From positions 2,542,001 to 2,606,000 of the forward strand of contig NZ_CP034752.1 in the NCBI RefSeq assembly GCF_004295645.1: DNA of 64,000 nucleotides. The letters run 5' to 3'. Under the pieces are notes generated by a model that was given only the letters and a program-made list of their open reading frames with translations, ran no database searches and was not told the origin of the DNA. This DNA comes from Limnobaculum zhutongyuii (GTDB lineage: Bacteria; Pseudomonadota; Gammaproteobacteria; Enterobacterales; Enterobacteriaceae). This document shows, in pieces, positions 8,123-16,984 of the stretch; the first letter of the stretch is position 1; each line of letters begins with the position of its first letter. Position numbers and translations under genes: made by a program.

Positions 8123-10006
8123 TTACTTCAACAGTAGTTGGTTCATTCGGCGGATAAAGCTGTTTGGATCGTCCAGACTGCCCTTCTCTGCCAATAATGC
8201 CTGATCTAACAGTAACTCAATCCACTCACCAAATGTTGCGTCATCAGTCACTTCTGATGCACGCTTAACCAAAGCATGGTCCGGATTCAGCTCAAAAATG
8301 TATTTCACTTCTGGCGCTTTCTGACCTGCTGCGGCAAACAGCTTAGCCATTTGGGTCGTCATTTCATCAGCATCCGTGGTGACCACGGCCGGCGTATCGG
8401 TTAAACGATGAGTCAGACGAACTTCTTTTACTCGATCCCCCAACAGGGTTTTGGTGCGATCAACAAAAGGTTCCAGTGCTTTTTCAGCCTCTTTCTGCTC
8501 TTCGGTTTCCGCATCTGCCAGCTTATCCAGCGCTTCATCGGCTTTGCTGACTGACTGGAAAGATTTACCATCAAACTCGGTCAGATAGCTCATCATCCAC
8601 TCATCAATCCGGTCGGATAACAGTAAGACTTCAATACCTTTCTTACGGAACAGCTCCAGGTGCGGGCTGTTTTTCGCCGCTGCGTAGCTATCTGCGGTGA
8701 TGTAGTAAATCTTCTCCTGACCTTCCTGCATACGACCAATGTAATCAGCCAGAGAGACGGTCTGAGCATCGCTATCACTATGAGTAGAAGCAAAGCGCAA
8801 CAGGCTGGCAATAGTCTCTATATTAGTACCATCTTCTGCCGGACCTTCTTTTAACACCAGACCAAACTGTTGCCAAAACTGCTGATATTTATCCGCGTCA
8901 TTCTTAGCCAGTTTCTCCAGCATTTGCAAAACACGTTTAGTACAGGCACTACGCAGGCTTTGAGTAATGCGGTTATCTTGCAGAATCTCACGGGAAACGT
9001 TTAACGGTAAGTCATTAGAGTCAATCAGACCACGCACAAAACGCAAATAGTTTGGCATAAACTGTTCAGCGTCATCCATGATGAATACGCGCTGTACGTA
9101 CAGTTTCAGGCCGTGTTTATGGTCGCGATTCCATAAGTCCCACGGAGCCTGAGAAGGAATATACAGCAGGCTGGTATACTCTTGTTTACCTTCTACCCGA
9201 TTGTGACTCCAGGCTAACGGATCGCTAAAGTCATGGGAAACATGCTTGTAGAACTCGTTATACTCTTCATCAGTCACTTCTGATTTATTGCGGGTCCACA
9301 GCGCCTGAGCTTTATTAATCTTCTCCCAACTAACAACCGGCTCTTCACCCTCTTTCTCTTCGGTAACCTGAATTTCTACCGGTAAAGCAATATGGTCTGA
9401 GTATTTACTGATAATGGAACGCACGCGCCAGTCATCCAGAAATTCATCTTCTCCTTCACGCAGGTGCAGTGTAATTTCGGTACCGCGATCGGCTTTGCTG
9501 ATATCGGCAATGGTATATTCGCCTTCACCTGCTGATTCCCAGAAAACGCCCTGATCTTCCGCAGCGCCGGCGGCACGGGTACGAACCGTCACTTTATCGG
9601 CAACGATAAAAGCAGAATAGAAACCAACCCCAAACTGACCAATCAGTTGACTGTCTTTCGCCTGATCGCTCCCCATCGACTCCAGAAACGCTTTAGTTCC
9701 TGACTTAGCGATGGTCCCCAGGTTATCAATCACTTCATCCCGGGTCATGCCGATGCCGTTATCGCTCAGTGTCAGAGTACGCTTCTCTTTATCAACCGAT
9801 ACCCGTACGCAAAGTTCGCCATTTCCTTCATATAAATCTGAATTAGAAAGCGCACGAAAACGTAATTTATCTGCTGCATCGGAAGCATTCGATATCAACT
9901 CACGTAAAAAGATCTCTTTATTGGAATAGAGAGAGTGAATCATCAAATGTAATAACTGCTTAACTTCTGACTGAAACCCTCTGGTTTCCTGACTTTTCAT
10001 GCTCAT
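8123..10006 (-). CDS. htpG: Hsp90-family chaperone HtpG
   Basis: 627-residue ATP-dependent cytosolic chaperone (E. coli 624). N-terminal GHKL ATPase domain: ELISNASDAADKLRF holds the catalytic Glu and Mg-binding Asn, followed by DNGIGMTRDEV, GTIAKSGTK and GQFGVGFYSAFIVADKV. Middle domain has the conserved Arg region LNVSREILQDN. A C-terminal dimerisation domain follows, with no MEEVD tail, as expected for bacteria. GAGG stands six bases before the ATG at 10006; a second ATG two codons on is less well spaced. Driven by a clear sigma-32 promoter. Confidence 0.97.
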   Translation of the reverse strand: MSMKSQETRGFQSEVKQLLHLMIHSLYSNKEIFLRELISNASDAADKLRFRALSNSDLYEGNGELCVRVSVDKEKRTLTLSDNGIGMTRDEVIDNLGTIAKSGTKAFLESMGSDQAKDSQLIGQFGVGFYSAFIVADKVTVRTRAAGAAEDQGVFWESAGEGEYTIADISKADRGTEITLHLREGEDEFLDDWRVRSIISKYSDHIALPVEIQVTEEKEGEEPVVSWEKINKAQALWTRNKSEVTDEEYNEFYKHVSHDFSDPLAWSHNRVEGKQEYTSLLYIPSQAPWDLWNRDHKHGLKLYVQRVFIMDDAEQFMPNYLRFVRGLIDSNDLPLNVSREILQDNRITQSLRSACTKRVLQMLEKLAKNDADKYQQFWQQFGLVLKEGPAEDGTNIETIASLLRFASTHSDSDAQTVSLADYIGRMQEGQEKIYYITADSYAAAKNSPHLELFRKKGIEVLLLSDRIDEWMMSYLTEFDGKSFQSVSKADEALDKLADAETEEQKEAEKALEPFVDRTKTLLGDRVKEVRLTHRLTDTPAVVTTDADEMTTQMAKLFAAAGQKAPEVKYIFELNPDHALVKRASEVTDDATFGEWIELLLDQALLAEKGSLDDPNSFIRRMNQLLLK

Positions 10007-10077
10007 TACTTACCTCAATTACTTGATTTTACTCAGGCAGATTTCTACATGCCCTGGACTCTATGGGAATGGTTAAC

Positions 10078-10106
10078 AGATGGGGATCATAGTGAGGTTT
10101 TTCAAG
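10078..10106 (-). promoter_or_regulatory. Sigma-32 (RpoH) heat-shock promoter of htpG
   Basis: On the minus strand the sequence reads CTTGAAA (10106-10100), a 14-base spacer, then CCCCATCT (10085-10078). Both boxes match the sigma-32 consensus exactly. The -10 box lies ~72 bases before the htpG ATG, giving heat-shock induction as in E. coli. Confidence 0.9.
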
Positions 10107-10189
10107 AGAATGATGAGATTATTGGTGAAAAAACATAATAACCGCGGCTAAAGTAACAACAACGAAGCTGCTTTTGTCCCTCCGCCTTT

Positions 10190-10470
10190 AATCTTTTGAC
10201 CTTAGTCTTTTGATTTTAAGCTTTTGACCTTCAGGAGCACTGGAATTCAGCTGACGACTGAATGAGGGTAGCACGACTGACATGGATGTCAGTCGAGGCG
10301 CAGCGACGTAGGGAGCGGCTCTGCGCCGGTGCGTAAGCCCGAATGAAGAAGGAAGACAGTCGCCGTCAGGCGACCTGAATTCGTGTGCGAAGGTGCGGAG
10401 GTGCAGGAGGCGCTCGCCTAAGCGCCTCTTGCTCGGCCACCTGCACAAGCGTCAATTCAGTCACAGGACT
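10190..10470. repeat. GC-rich palindromic element between recR and htpG
   Basis: Within the 510-base gap 10007-10516 is a structured block unlike its AT-richer surroundings. It starts with three imperfect repeats of CTTTTGACCTT (10193-10232). Then come perfect inverted repeats: 10274-10295 (10-bp arms, 2-base gap), 10297-10303 with 10321-10327, 10359-10374 (GTCGCC/GGCGAC) and a nested pair 10401-10407/10440-10446 enclosing 10408-10414/10421-10427. GAATTC-containing edges recur near 10243 and 10377. Multiple nested hairpins without a credible protein suggest a dispersed palindromic repeat or a structured RNA in the recR-htpG transcript. Not recognised by name. Confidence 0.6.
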
Positions 10471-10516
10471 AATGGTGGACGAAACTATCTCAGAGCTAAA
10501 TTTACCAACACTAAAT

Positions 10517-11122
10517 CTAAAACTTAATCTGCTGCCGCCCGGCCAAAGAGTGCGATAACGTGGTGCCATCCACCATCTCTAACTCACCACCCACCGGTAC
10601 CCCGTGAGCAATACGGCTGGCCATTACCCCATACATACCGCACATTTCGGCGATAAAGTTAGCGGTCGCGTCCCCTTCCACCGTTGGGTTAGTCGCCAGA
10701 ATCACTTCATTAATTTTTTCTGACGCCAGACGCTCTTCCAGACGATCTAAGCCAATATCATTTGGACCAATACCATCCAGCGGAGAAAGATGGCCCATCA
10801 ACACAAAGTATCGACCGGCAAACTGACCGGTTTGCTCGATGGCATGGATATCTGCCGGACTTTCCACCACGCAGATTTGGCCGCTATTTTGACGGCGTTG
10901 ATTACTGCAAATGGTACAGACTTCTTCTTCCGTAAAAGTACGACAGTCCCGGCAATGACCAATTTCAGACATGGCACGGGTCAGCGATTGCGCTAAACGC
11001 ATACCGCCACTGCGATCACGCTGCAACAGTTGAAAAGCCATACGCTGAGCAGACTTAGGCCCTACGCCGGGTAAACAGCGCAGGGCTTCCATCAAAGATT
11101 CTAACAGTGGACTGGTTTGCAT
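10517..11122 (-). CDS. recR: Recombination mediator protein RecR
   Basis: 201 residues, same as E. coli. With RecF/RecO it helps load RecA onto SSB-coated gaps. Domain order: N-terminal helix-hairpin-helix (LPGVGPKSAQRMAFQLL), a zinc finger CRDCRTFTEEEVCTICSN, a Toprim domain (CVVESPADIHAIEQTG; Walker-B-like) and the C-terminal Walker-like GVPVGGELEMVDGTTL. Its ATG overlaps the ybaB stop by one base (TGATG), so translation is coupled, and dnaX lies upstream in the same direction: the conserved dnaX-ybaB-recR operon. Confidence 0.97.
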   Translation of the reverse strand: MQTSPLLESLMEALRCLPGVGPKSAQRMAFQLLQRDRSGGMRLAQSLTRAMSEIGHCRDCRTFTEEEVCTICSNQRRQNSGQICVVESPADIHAIEQTGQFAGRYFVLMGHLSPLDGIGPNDIGLDRLEERLASEKINEVILATNPTVEGDATANFIAEMCGMYGVMASRIAHGVPVGGELEMVDGTTLSHSLAGRQQIKF

Positions 11123-11451
11123 CAGAACGGCATCTTAAAGCCAGGGGGTAATTGCATACCGCCAGAAACCTGAGCCATTTTCTCTTTTTGCGTCTCTTCA
11201 ACGCGACGAGCCGCATCGTTAAATGCTGCTGCGATCAGATCTTCTAACATCTCTTTGTCATCTTCCATCAGGCTTGGATCGATCTCTACGCGACGGCAGT
11301 TATGAGCACCGTTTACTGTGACTTTAACCATACCTGCACCAGACTCACCGGTGACTTCCATCTTTGCAATCTCTTCCTGCATCTGCTGCATTTTTTCCTG
11401 CATCTGCTGAGCTTGCTTCATTATATTGCCAAGGCCGCCTTTACCAAACAT
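11122..11451 (-). CDS. ybaB: Nucleoid-associated protein YbaB (EbfC)
   Basis: 109-residue YbaB/EbfC family DNA-binding protein that forms dimers with a tweezer-like shape and binds DNA with low specificity. The chain opens with MFGKGGLGNIMKQAQQMQEK, continues with a coiled helix and has the conserved core GAHNCRRVEIDPSLMEDDKE. A GAGAG Shine-Dalgarno six bases upstream selects the ATG at 11451 over one two codons earlier; length then equals E. coli. Between dnaX and recR, coupled to recR by overlapping stop/start. A short hairpin (arms 11488-11495 and 11507-11514) stands in the dnaX-ybaB gap. Confidence 0.95.
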   Translation of the reverse strand: MFGKGGLGNIMKQAQQMQEKMQQMQEEIAKMEVTGESGAGMVKVTVNGAHNCRRVEIDPSLMEDDKEMLEDLIAAAFNDAARRVEETQKEKMAQVSGGMQLPPGFKMPF

Positions 11452-11517
11452 GGTCATCTCTCTCTTTGCTATGGGTAAAAATCAATCATCGTCGTTCGCT
11501 ATGCTCACGACGATCGG

Positions 11518-13542
11518 TTATACGGGTCGAATACTGTCTTCATCCAGCTCGGCTTCAAAATAGCGGCACAGCGTCTGTATATGCTGATCTGCGGCTATTG
11601 ATTCCCGAGCCTGAGTTAACTTTTCTTCATAAATAGCCTGACGCCATTCCAGCGGCGTTTTAACCGTCATATCTTCATCTTCAACAATAGTCAGCGTGAC
11701 CGGATGTCCGGCTAACTGGCTGATAGCCTGAGCCAGCACCTGCTGAGCAGATTCCGAATTCAAATGACGCTGAGAAGGCCGCAAATGCAGACAGACCTCA
11801 TTCTCAGACAGCTGTTGTTTGAAGGCGTTCAATGCCAGTTGTTGAACCAGTTTAGGCAATGGCATTTGATTTATCTCTGCCGCCCATGGATCTCTGGTTA
11901 ATGACTCTTGCGCCAGCTTAGCCGAAAGTTCAGGTGTTTTCTCATGCTCCAGCGCTGAGCGTAGTGCTTTTGGTGTTGCTACTGGTTCATTAACCGCTTC
12001 AAAATCGTTTTGCGCTTTCCAGCGATAGCTATCTTTTTTGGTCGGAGCAGATGACGGTGCTTTATTACGGGCAACAGCACCCTTTTCGGTTGCCGAAGCG
12101 AGACGTTCCAGCACCGAAGATCCCGGCTTCACTTTTGATGGTGCCGCCGGTTCACCCTTTTTTGAGTCGGGGTTTCCCTGATTTCGCCGTAGTTGATTAC
12201 GGGCCTGTAACATCTGTGCGGTAGTTTCTGATAAACCCGCCGAGATTTGTTCCTCTTGCGGATCCGGAACTGACGTTTGCGCTACAGGCGCAGTCGTTAT
12301 TGCCGCAGCAGGTTCCGATGTAGCAGAAGAAGGCATATCACGGGAAGTATAAACAGGTACGCTCTGTGCTTCATGGCGCGGTTCATGAACGGGCGCAACC
12401 GGTCGGGAAACCGGCGAACTGGCATTTTGCGCTACCGCTTCTGGCGCTTTTATCACCACTTTAGGATGAAAAGCCAGTGCCCGTAATAGCGTCATTTCAA
12501 CACCCATCCGCCGGTCTGGCGCATAGGCTAATTCTTTACGACCCACTAACAGGGTCTGATAGTAGAGTTGAAGATCTTGCGGAGCCATTTGCCGCGCTAA
12601 TTCACGCATCCGCTGTTCATTTTGCTGCAACGGATCTAATGCAGAAGGCAATAACTGCACCATGGCTACCTGATGTAACAAGGCCAGCATATCCACCAGC
12701 AAGGTTTCCCAGTCAACGCCCTTAGCCGCAATCTGCGTCACCAGTGACATCAGCTTTTCACCATCGGCCTGATTTAATGCTTCAACCAGCGCCAGCGAAT
12801 GCTCATCGTCCAGCGTACCCAACATCATGCTAACGGATTCAGTGGCAACCACGCCATCACCCATGGCTATCGCCTGATCTGTCAGACTGAGGGCATCACG
12901 CATACTGCCTTCCGCCGCCCGGGCCAGCAGTTGCAGTGCTCTGGGCTCGGACTGAATGTGTTCGGCCTGAAGAATTTTATCTAACTGACCTTTTATCTGC
13001 TCCACGTCCAGCGCTTTCAGATGAAACTGTAAGCAACGGGAGAGAATGGTGACCGGTAATTTTTGTGGGTCGGTCGTCGCCAGCAAGAATTTGACGTGCT
13101 CCGGTGGCTCTTCCAGCGTTTTCAGCAGTGCGTTAAAGCTGTGGCGGGAGAGCATATGGACTTCATCGATCAGGTAAACTTTGAAGCGGCCACGCGCCGG
13201 GGCGTACTGAACGTTATCCAGCAATTCACGAGTGTCTTCAACTTTCGTGCGAGAAGCGGCATCAATCTCTAACAGATCGACAAAGCGCCCTTCTTCGATT
13301 TCGCGGCAGTTACCACATTTGCCACAGGGCGTGGCGGTAATACCACTTTCGCAATTCAGACCTTTGGCCAACAGACGAGCTATCGAGGTTTTACCTACGC
13401 CACGGGTGCCAGAAAAAAGATAAGCATGATGGATTCGTCCTAAGGACAAACCATTAGAGATGGCGGTCAGAACATGTTCCTGACCGACAACATCTGCAAA
13501 ACTTTGTGGACGCCACTTACGGGCCAGAACTTGATAGCTCAT
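11518..13542 (-). CDS. dnaX: DNA polymerase III subunits tau and gamma (DnaX)
   Basis: 674-residue tau, the clamp-loader ATPase and replisome organiser. AAA+ domain I carries Walker A GTRGVGKTSIARLLAK (~residue 45), a zinc module CGKCGNCREIEEG, Walker B LIDEVHML and sensor 1 LATTDPQKLP. A Pro/Ala/Ser-rich linker (~370-530) is followed by domain V, which binds the alpha subunit. A slippery A-AAA-AAG at codons 460-462 followed by TGA in the -1 frame would give a 463-residue gamma. E. coli values are 643 and 431, so the linker here is longer. First gene of dnaX-ybaB-recR. Confidence 0.97.
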   Translation of the reverse strand: MSYQVLARKWRPQSFADVVGQEHVLTAISNGLSLGRIHHAYLFSGTRGVGKTSIARLLAKGLNCESGITATPCGKCGNCREIEEGRFVDLLEIDAASRTKVEDTRELLDNVQYAPARGRFKVYLIDEVHMLSRHSFNALLKTLEEPPEHVKFLLATTDPQKLPVTILSRCLQFHLKALDVEQIKGQLDKILQAEHIQSEPRALQLLARAAEGSMRDALSLTDQAIAMGDGVVATESVSMMLGTLDDEHSLALVEALNQADGEKLMSLVTQIAAKGVDWETLLVDMLALLHQVAMVQLLPSALDPLQQNEQRMRELARQMAPQDLQLYYQTLLVGRKELAYAPDRRMGVEMTLLRALAFHPKVVIKAPEAVAQNASSPVSRPVAPVHEPRHEAQSVPVYTSRDMPSSATSEPAAAITTAPVAQTSVPDPQEEQISAGLSETTAQMLQARNQLRRNQGNPDSKKGEPAAPSKVKPGSSVLERLASATEKGAVARNKAPSSAPTKKDSYRWKAQNDFEAVNEPVATPKALRSALEHEKTPELSAKLAQESLTRDPWAAEINQMPLPKLVQQLALNAFKQQLSENEVCLHLRPSQRHLNSESAQQVLAQAISQLAGHPVTLTIVEDEDMTVKTPLEWRQAIYEEKLTQARESIAADQHIQTLCRYFEAELDEDSIRPV
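12123..12163 (-). promoter_or_regulatory. Programmed -1 ribosomal frameshift signal in dnaX
   Basis: Minus strand: slippery heptamer A AAA AAG at 12163-12157 in the zero frame, with the -1 frame then reading GGG TGA (stop). Upstream is an AGGGA internal Shine-Dalgarno-like stimulator. Downstream CCGGC...GCCGG (12150-12146 with 12127-12123) can form the stimulatory hairpin. All three elements correspond to the E. coli dnaX signal that makes gamma. Confidence 0.85.
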
Positions 13543-13618
13543 TGGTACCAGAAAAGTCGATTAAAATAGGTGAAACATCTTATCACAGCCGATGATTCGC
13601 GACGACGTTTGTTCTGGA

Positions 13619-14170
13619 TTAATGACCGTCAAACGAGACAAGGCTATAACTTTCAACGTTCTGAGCGGCTAAACGTGCGCGGCCACCCAGCTCAGGTAAT
13701 TCAATAACGAAAGCCGCATCGCTCACTTCGCCACCTAAACGACGGATAAGTTTTACCGTAGCGCTAATGGTGCCGCCGGTTGCCAGCAAATCGTCAATCA
13801 TCAGGACTTTATCATTTGGCTGAATGCTGCTGGTATGAATTTCCAGCACGTCAGTGCCGTATTCTAACTCATAGGTTTCCTGCAGCGTTTCGCGAGGCAG
13901 TTTGCCCTTTTTACGTACCGGGACGAAACCAACACCTAACGCTAAAGCGACCGGAGCACCAAACAGAAAACCGCGGGCTTCGGTACCGACAATTTTAGTA
14001 ATACCTTTATCTTTATAATGATCAACCATCATCTGAATGGTTGCGGCAAAAGCAGCCGGGTTTTCCAGTAACGTGGTGATGTCACGGAAAAGGATTCCTG
14101 CTTTTGGATAGTCAGGGATAGTCATAATGCTATCTTTGATCAGCGTTAGCTGCTGTTCTGTCGTCGTCAT
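13619..14170 (-). CDS. apt: Adenine phosphoribosyltransferase Apt
   Basis: 183-residue purine-salvage enzyme: adenine + PRPP to AMP + PPi. Type I PRTase fold with the PRPP motif VLMIDDLLATGGTISA (~residues 123-138), the N-terminal PDYPKAGILFRDITTLL hood and ARGFLFGAPVALALG. Same length as E. coli Apt. Lies upstream of dnaX in the same direction with a ~75-base gap. Confidence 0.97.
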   Translation of the reverse strand: MTTTEQQLTLIKDSIMTIPDYPKAGILFRDITTLLENPAAFAATIQMMVDHYKDKGITKIVGTEARGFLFGAPVALALGVGFVPVRKKGKLPRETLQETYELEYGTDVLEIHTSSIQPNDKVLMIDDLLATGGTISATVKLIRRLGGEVSDAAFVIELPELGGRARLAAQNVESYSLVSFDGH

Positions 14171-14323
14171 AAATATGTACCCGGTTAACTAACGGTTCTA
14201 TTCCATAACGCCGGTGTCGGGGTCTATTTTTCCATCAATAAACGCGGGGGACAGCGGCGAAAAACGCTCAAATCTATGCAAAGCACGCAGGAAATGCAAC
14301 TGGTAGTTGTCACAATAAAGGAA

Positions 14324-14704
14324 TTAATCACTTTTTTGCTGTAATGGATCAATAACCGGCAACCTCAGCATAAATATTAGCAACACCAGTAAAATCGCCA
14401 GCAATAGCACTCGAACCCACAGTAATGAGACCAGCCATAATGACACAGCAAAAGTAATAACGATCATCAAAATCGCTTTACTCTTCGCCCCTGGTGGTAA
14501 CCCGCGATACGTTTGCCAGTGGCGCAAATAAGGGCCAAACCATGAACGATACAATAACCAGTCATGAAAACGTGGGGACGAGCGGGCAAAACACCAGGCC
14601 GCCAACAGTAAAAACGGGGTGGTTGGCAAGACAGGTAAAATAACGCCAAGACAGGCTAACCCCATCGCCAGCCAGCCAAGGCAGAGAAGAAACCATCGAT
14701 ACAT
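14324..14704 (-). CDS. ybaN: DUF454 inner-membrane protein YbaN
   Basis: 126-residue protein of the DUF454/YbaN family with three to four membrane helices: residues ~4-35 form a long hydrophobic hairpin (LGVILPVLPTTPFLLLAAWCFARSS, cited in part) and ~85-115 another pair. The motif PVLPTTPFLLLA and the following FHDWLL...FGPYLRHW are family hallmarks. Length matches E. coli YbaN (125). Function unknown. Same strand as apt, 153 bases upstream of it. Confidence 0.9.
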   Translation of the reverse strand: MYRWFLLCLGWLAMGLACLGVILPVLPTTPFLLLAAWCFARSSPRFHDWLLYRSWFGPYLRHWQTYRGLPPGAKSKAILMIVITFAVSLWLVSLLWVRVLLLAILLVLLIFMLRLPVIDPLQQKSD

Positions 14705-14919
14705 AATTCCACCCGTTATGAAAACCCTGAGGCTAGTCTAATCAAAAATAACCTTCACCCCAACGTAATGATAGTCATTCTCGCACATTCGGTGCAATTT
14801 CAACCAAGTTCTATATCCAATTTTTATTCAAACGCCCACTGATATAAGATGTCCGCACGTTTTTCGGCAAAGGCTATCGTCGGACCATTATTGCCACCTT
14901 ACACCAATCAGGGATGCCT

Positions 14920-15456
14920 ATGAACACCGGCGCTTTATTACAGGCTTTACAGCATCAGGTACAGCAACTGGCACAGGCCATTGCTGATGCCCCAGCCTCC
15001 GGCGTGATGCCTCCCCGCTTTGACCATCAATTATTTAACCAGCGTGACTCTCGCCTGAGTCACTATTTGACTGAAGTAGAAAAAAATCTGCAGCAGCTAA
15101 AACAAGAAGTGGATAAAAACCGTCTCGAGCAGGTGGCTTTTCTGGCTGAGCGAATCGTGGCACAGATCACCGCATTACAGCGTGAATTGGCAACCCTTAA
15201 CCTACGCAAAAGTAATACCACAGCGGTAAAGACCAACAGCGATATTTACCAAACTCTGGCCCAGCATCAGGACTATGAACGACGCCTGCAAGAGATGCTG
15301 AGAGATAAAGAAAGCCAGCTTATTCTACAAACGACCCTAACGGCTCAACAGCAAATTCAAAAAGAGCTGGCGGCCCTGGAAGGCCGTCTGATGCGCTGTC
15401 GACAAGCCCTTAAACGAATTGAAAAGCAGATTGAACGCCGCGAATCAGGTTTGTAA
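14920..15456 (+). CDS. priC: Primosomal replication protein N'' (PriC)
   Basis: 178-residue, mostly helical PriC, which reloads DnaB at stalled forks lacking a nascent leading strand. Family landmarks are the FDHQLFNQRDSRLSHYL motif near residue 35 and the basic C-terminal part with QDYERRLQEML and ALEGRLMRCRQALKRIEKQI. AGGG sits six bases before the ATG at 14920, making it a better start than the ATG two codons earlier. Divergent from ybaN; E. coli has the same pair. The next E. coli neighbours, ybaM and mscK, are here separated or replaced by a VWA/two-component insertion. Confidence 0.9.
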   Translation: MNTGALLQALQHQVQQLAQAIADAPASGVMPPRFDHQLFNQRDSRLSHYLTEVEKNLQQLKQEVDKNRLEQVAFLAERIVAQITALQRELATLNLRKSNTTAVKTNSDIYQTLAQHQDYERRLQEMLRDKESQLILQTTLTAQQQIQKELAALEGRLMRCRQALKRIEKQIERRESGL

Positions 15457-15568
15457 CTTCAGCCTCAAGTGATAGTTACATTTTGTTACATTCTTATGCA
15501 TTAAACACACAACTCAAAAATTAATTCACCAATAATGACGGAACACCACCAATTACAGGAGTTATGTG

Positions 15569-16915
15569 ATGAATATAAAGTATCTGTTTTCTGCCCTGGC
15601 CCTTTTATCTGGTTCAACCTTCGCTACATCAATCGCCGTAACCCCGGCACCTTATGTCATAACCAAAAGCGAGCTGTCTTCGCCAATTATTTTGGAAGGA
15701 TCGCAAGAGCATAACTATCTGAAAGTTTCTCTGACGGGTACTAAACAAGACACCGATAAACGTACTCCCATCAATCTGGCATTAGTCATTGACCGTTCGA
15801 CCTCGATGTCCGGTGACCGTATCGAAAAGGCGCGTGAAGCCGCGATACTGGCAATCAATATGCTGAAAGACGATGATATCATCTCGATTATTGCTTACGA
15901 CAATGATGCCCATGTGGTTATCCCTGCGACCAAAGCCAATAACAAACAAAAGCTGATTAAAACCATCAATGACAAAATCACTCCGCAAGGTTGGACAGCA
16001 CTGTTTGCCGGCGTCAGCAAAGGCATTAAAGAAGTTAATAAATTCCATAAAAAAGATCAGGTAAACCGCATTATTCTGCTGTCTGACGGTCAGGCTAACG
16101 TAGGGCCAAGCAGCACCAAAGAGCTGGCTGACTTAGGTATTGTGGCTGCAAAACAAAGCATCGCCGTTACCACCATTGGTTTAGGGGCCAGTTACAACGA
16201 AGACCTGATGACCGCGCTGGCCAGCTATAGCGATGGCAATCATGCTTTCGTTGAGAAATCAGCCGATCTGGAAGCAGCATTTGTGCGTGAATTTAAAGAT
16301 GTCATGTCGGTTGTTGCTCAGGAAGTGACTGTCACCATCCGTCTGCAAGACGGCGTTAAACCAGTGCGTCTGTTGGGCCGTGAAGGCGATATTAAAGGCA
16401 ATAACGTTACGGTAAAAATGAACCAGCTGTACTCTAATCAGGAAAAGTATGTCCTGTTAGAAGTTATTCCGCCTAAAGGCAAAGAGAATGAGAAAAAGCC
16501 ATTAGCCGATGTAGTTATCAGCTACGACAACTTACAAACCAGCAAAAAAGATAATCTGGAAAACCGTATCGATATTGCTTACAGCAAATCAGAACAGGCA
16601 GTGAAACAGGCAGTACAGGAAGAGATCGTCGTTGATTCAGCAATTCAAAAAGCCAACCTTGAAAATGAGAAAGCGATTAAATTACTGGATGAAGGCAAAA
16701 AAGATGAAGCCAACCGAATTATTCAACAAAACGCCTCTACTTTAAATGCATTATCCGATTCTGTCAGCAGCCCGTCAGCCAAAGCTAAAGCTAGCGGCGG
16801 CGCGGTTGAGAATAAAAAGTTATACGAAGATTTAGATAGCAAGTCTGAAGCGGTTTCCCGTAAAAGCATGAAAGAAAGCACCTATAAGACACAAAAGCAG
16901 CAATCTAAAAACTAA
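15569..16915 (+). CDS. Secreted von Willebrand factor A domain protein
   Basis: 448 residues. A clear signal peptide (MNIKYLFSALALLSGSTFA) directs it to the periplasm. Residues ~68-240 are a VWA domain with a complete metal-ion-dependent adhesion site: DRSTSMS (DxSxS), a Thr in QGWTALFAG and the Asp of LLSDGQANVG. A beta-rich region follows, then a long Lys/Glu/Ala-rich helical tail (~330-448). AGGAG is well placed for the ATG at 15569 (a GTG lies one codon earlier). Directly followed by a histidine kinase and response regulator, so it may be a sensed or sensing partner of that pathway (inference). Ligand unknown. Confidence 0.85.
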   Translation: MNIKYLFSALALLSGSTFATSIAVTPAPYVITKSELSSPIILEGSQEHNYLKVSLTGTKQDTDKRTPINLALVIDRSTSMSGDRIEKAREAAILAINMLKDDDIISIIAYDNDAHVVIPATKANNKQKLIKTINDKITPQGWTALFAGVSKGIKEVNKFHKKDQVNRIILLSDGQANVGPSSTKELADLGIVAAKQSIAVTTIGLGASYNEDLMTALASYSDGNHAFVEKSADLEAAFVREFKDVMSVVAQEVTVTIRLQDGVKPVRLLGREGDIKGNNVTVKMNQLYSNQEKYVLLEVIPPKGKENEKKPLADVVISYDNLQTSKKDNLENRIDIAYSKSEQAVKQAVQEEIVVDSAIQKANLENEKAIKLLDEGKKDEANRIIQQNASTLNALSDSVSSPSAKAKASGGAVENKKLYEDLDSKSEAVSRKSMKESTYKTQKQQSKN

Positions 16916-16929
16916 GTAACATTTTTTTC

Positions 16930-16958
16930 ACCGGAGATTAGGTAATCTAATCTCCGGT
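16930..16958 (+). terminator. Intercistronic stem-loop between VWA gene and kinase gene
   Basis: Perfect 11-bp stem (16930-16940 with 16948-16958) with a 7-base loop, 15 bases after the VWA stop. It is preceded by T's but not followed by a T-run. It probably acts as a partial terminator or mRNA-stabilising hairpin, giving more VWA protein than kinase. Confidence 0.55.
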
Positions 16959-16984
16959 TCATTAATTACATGATTGGGTATGGA

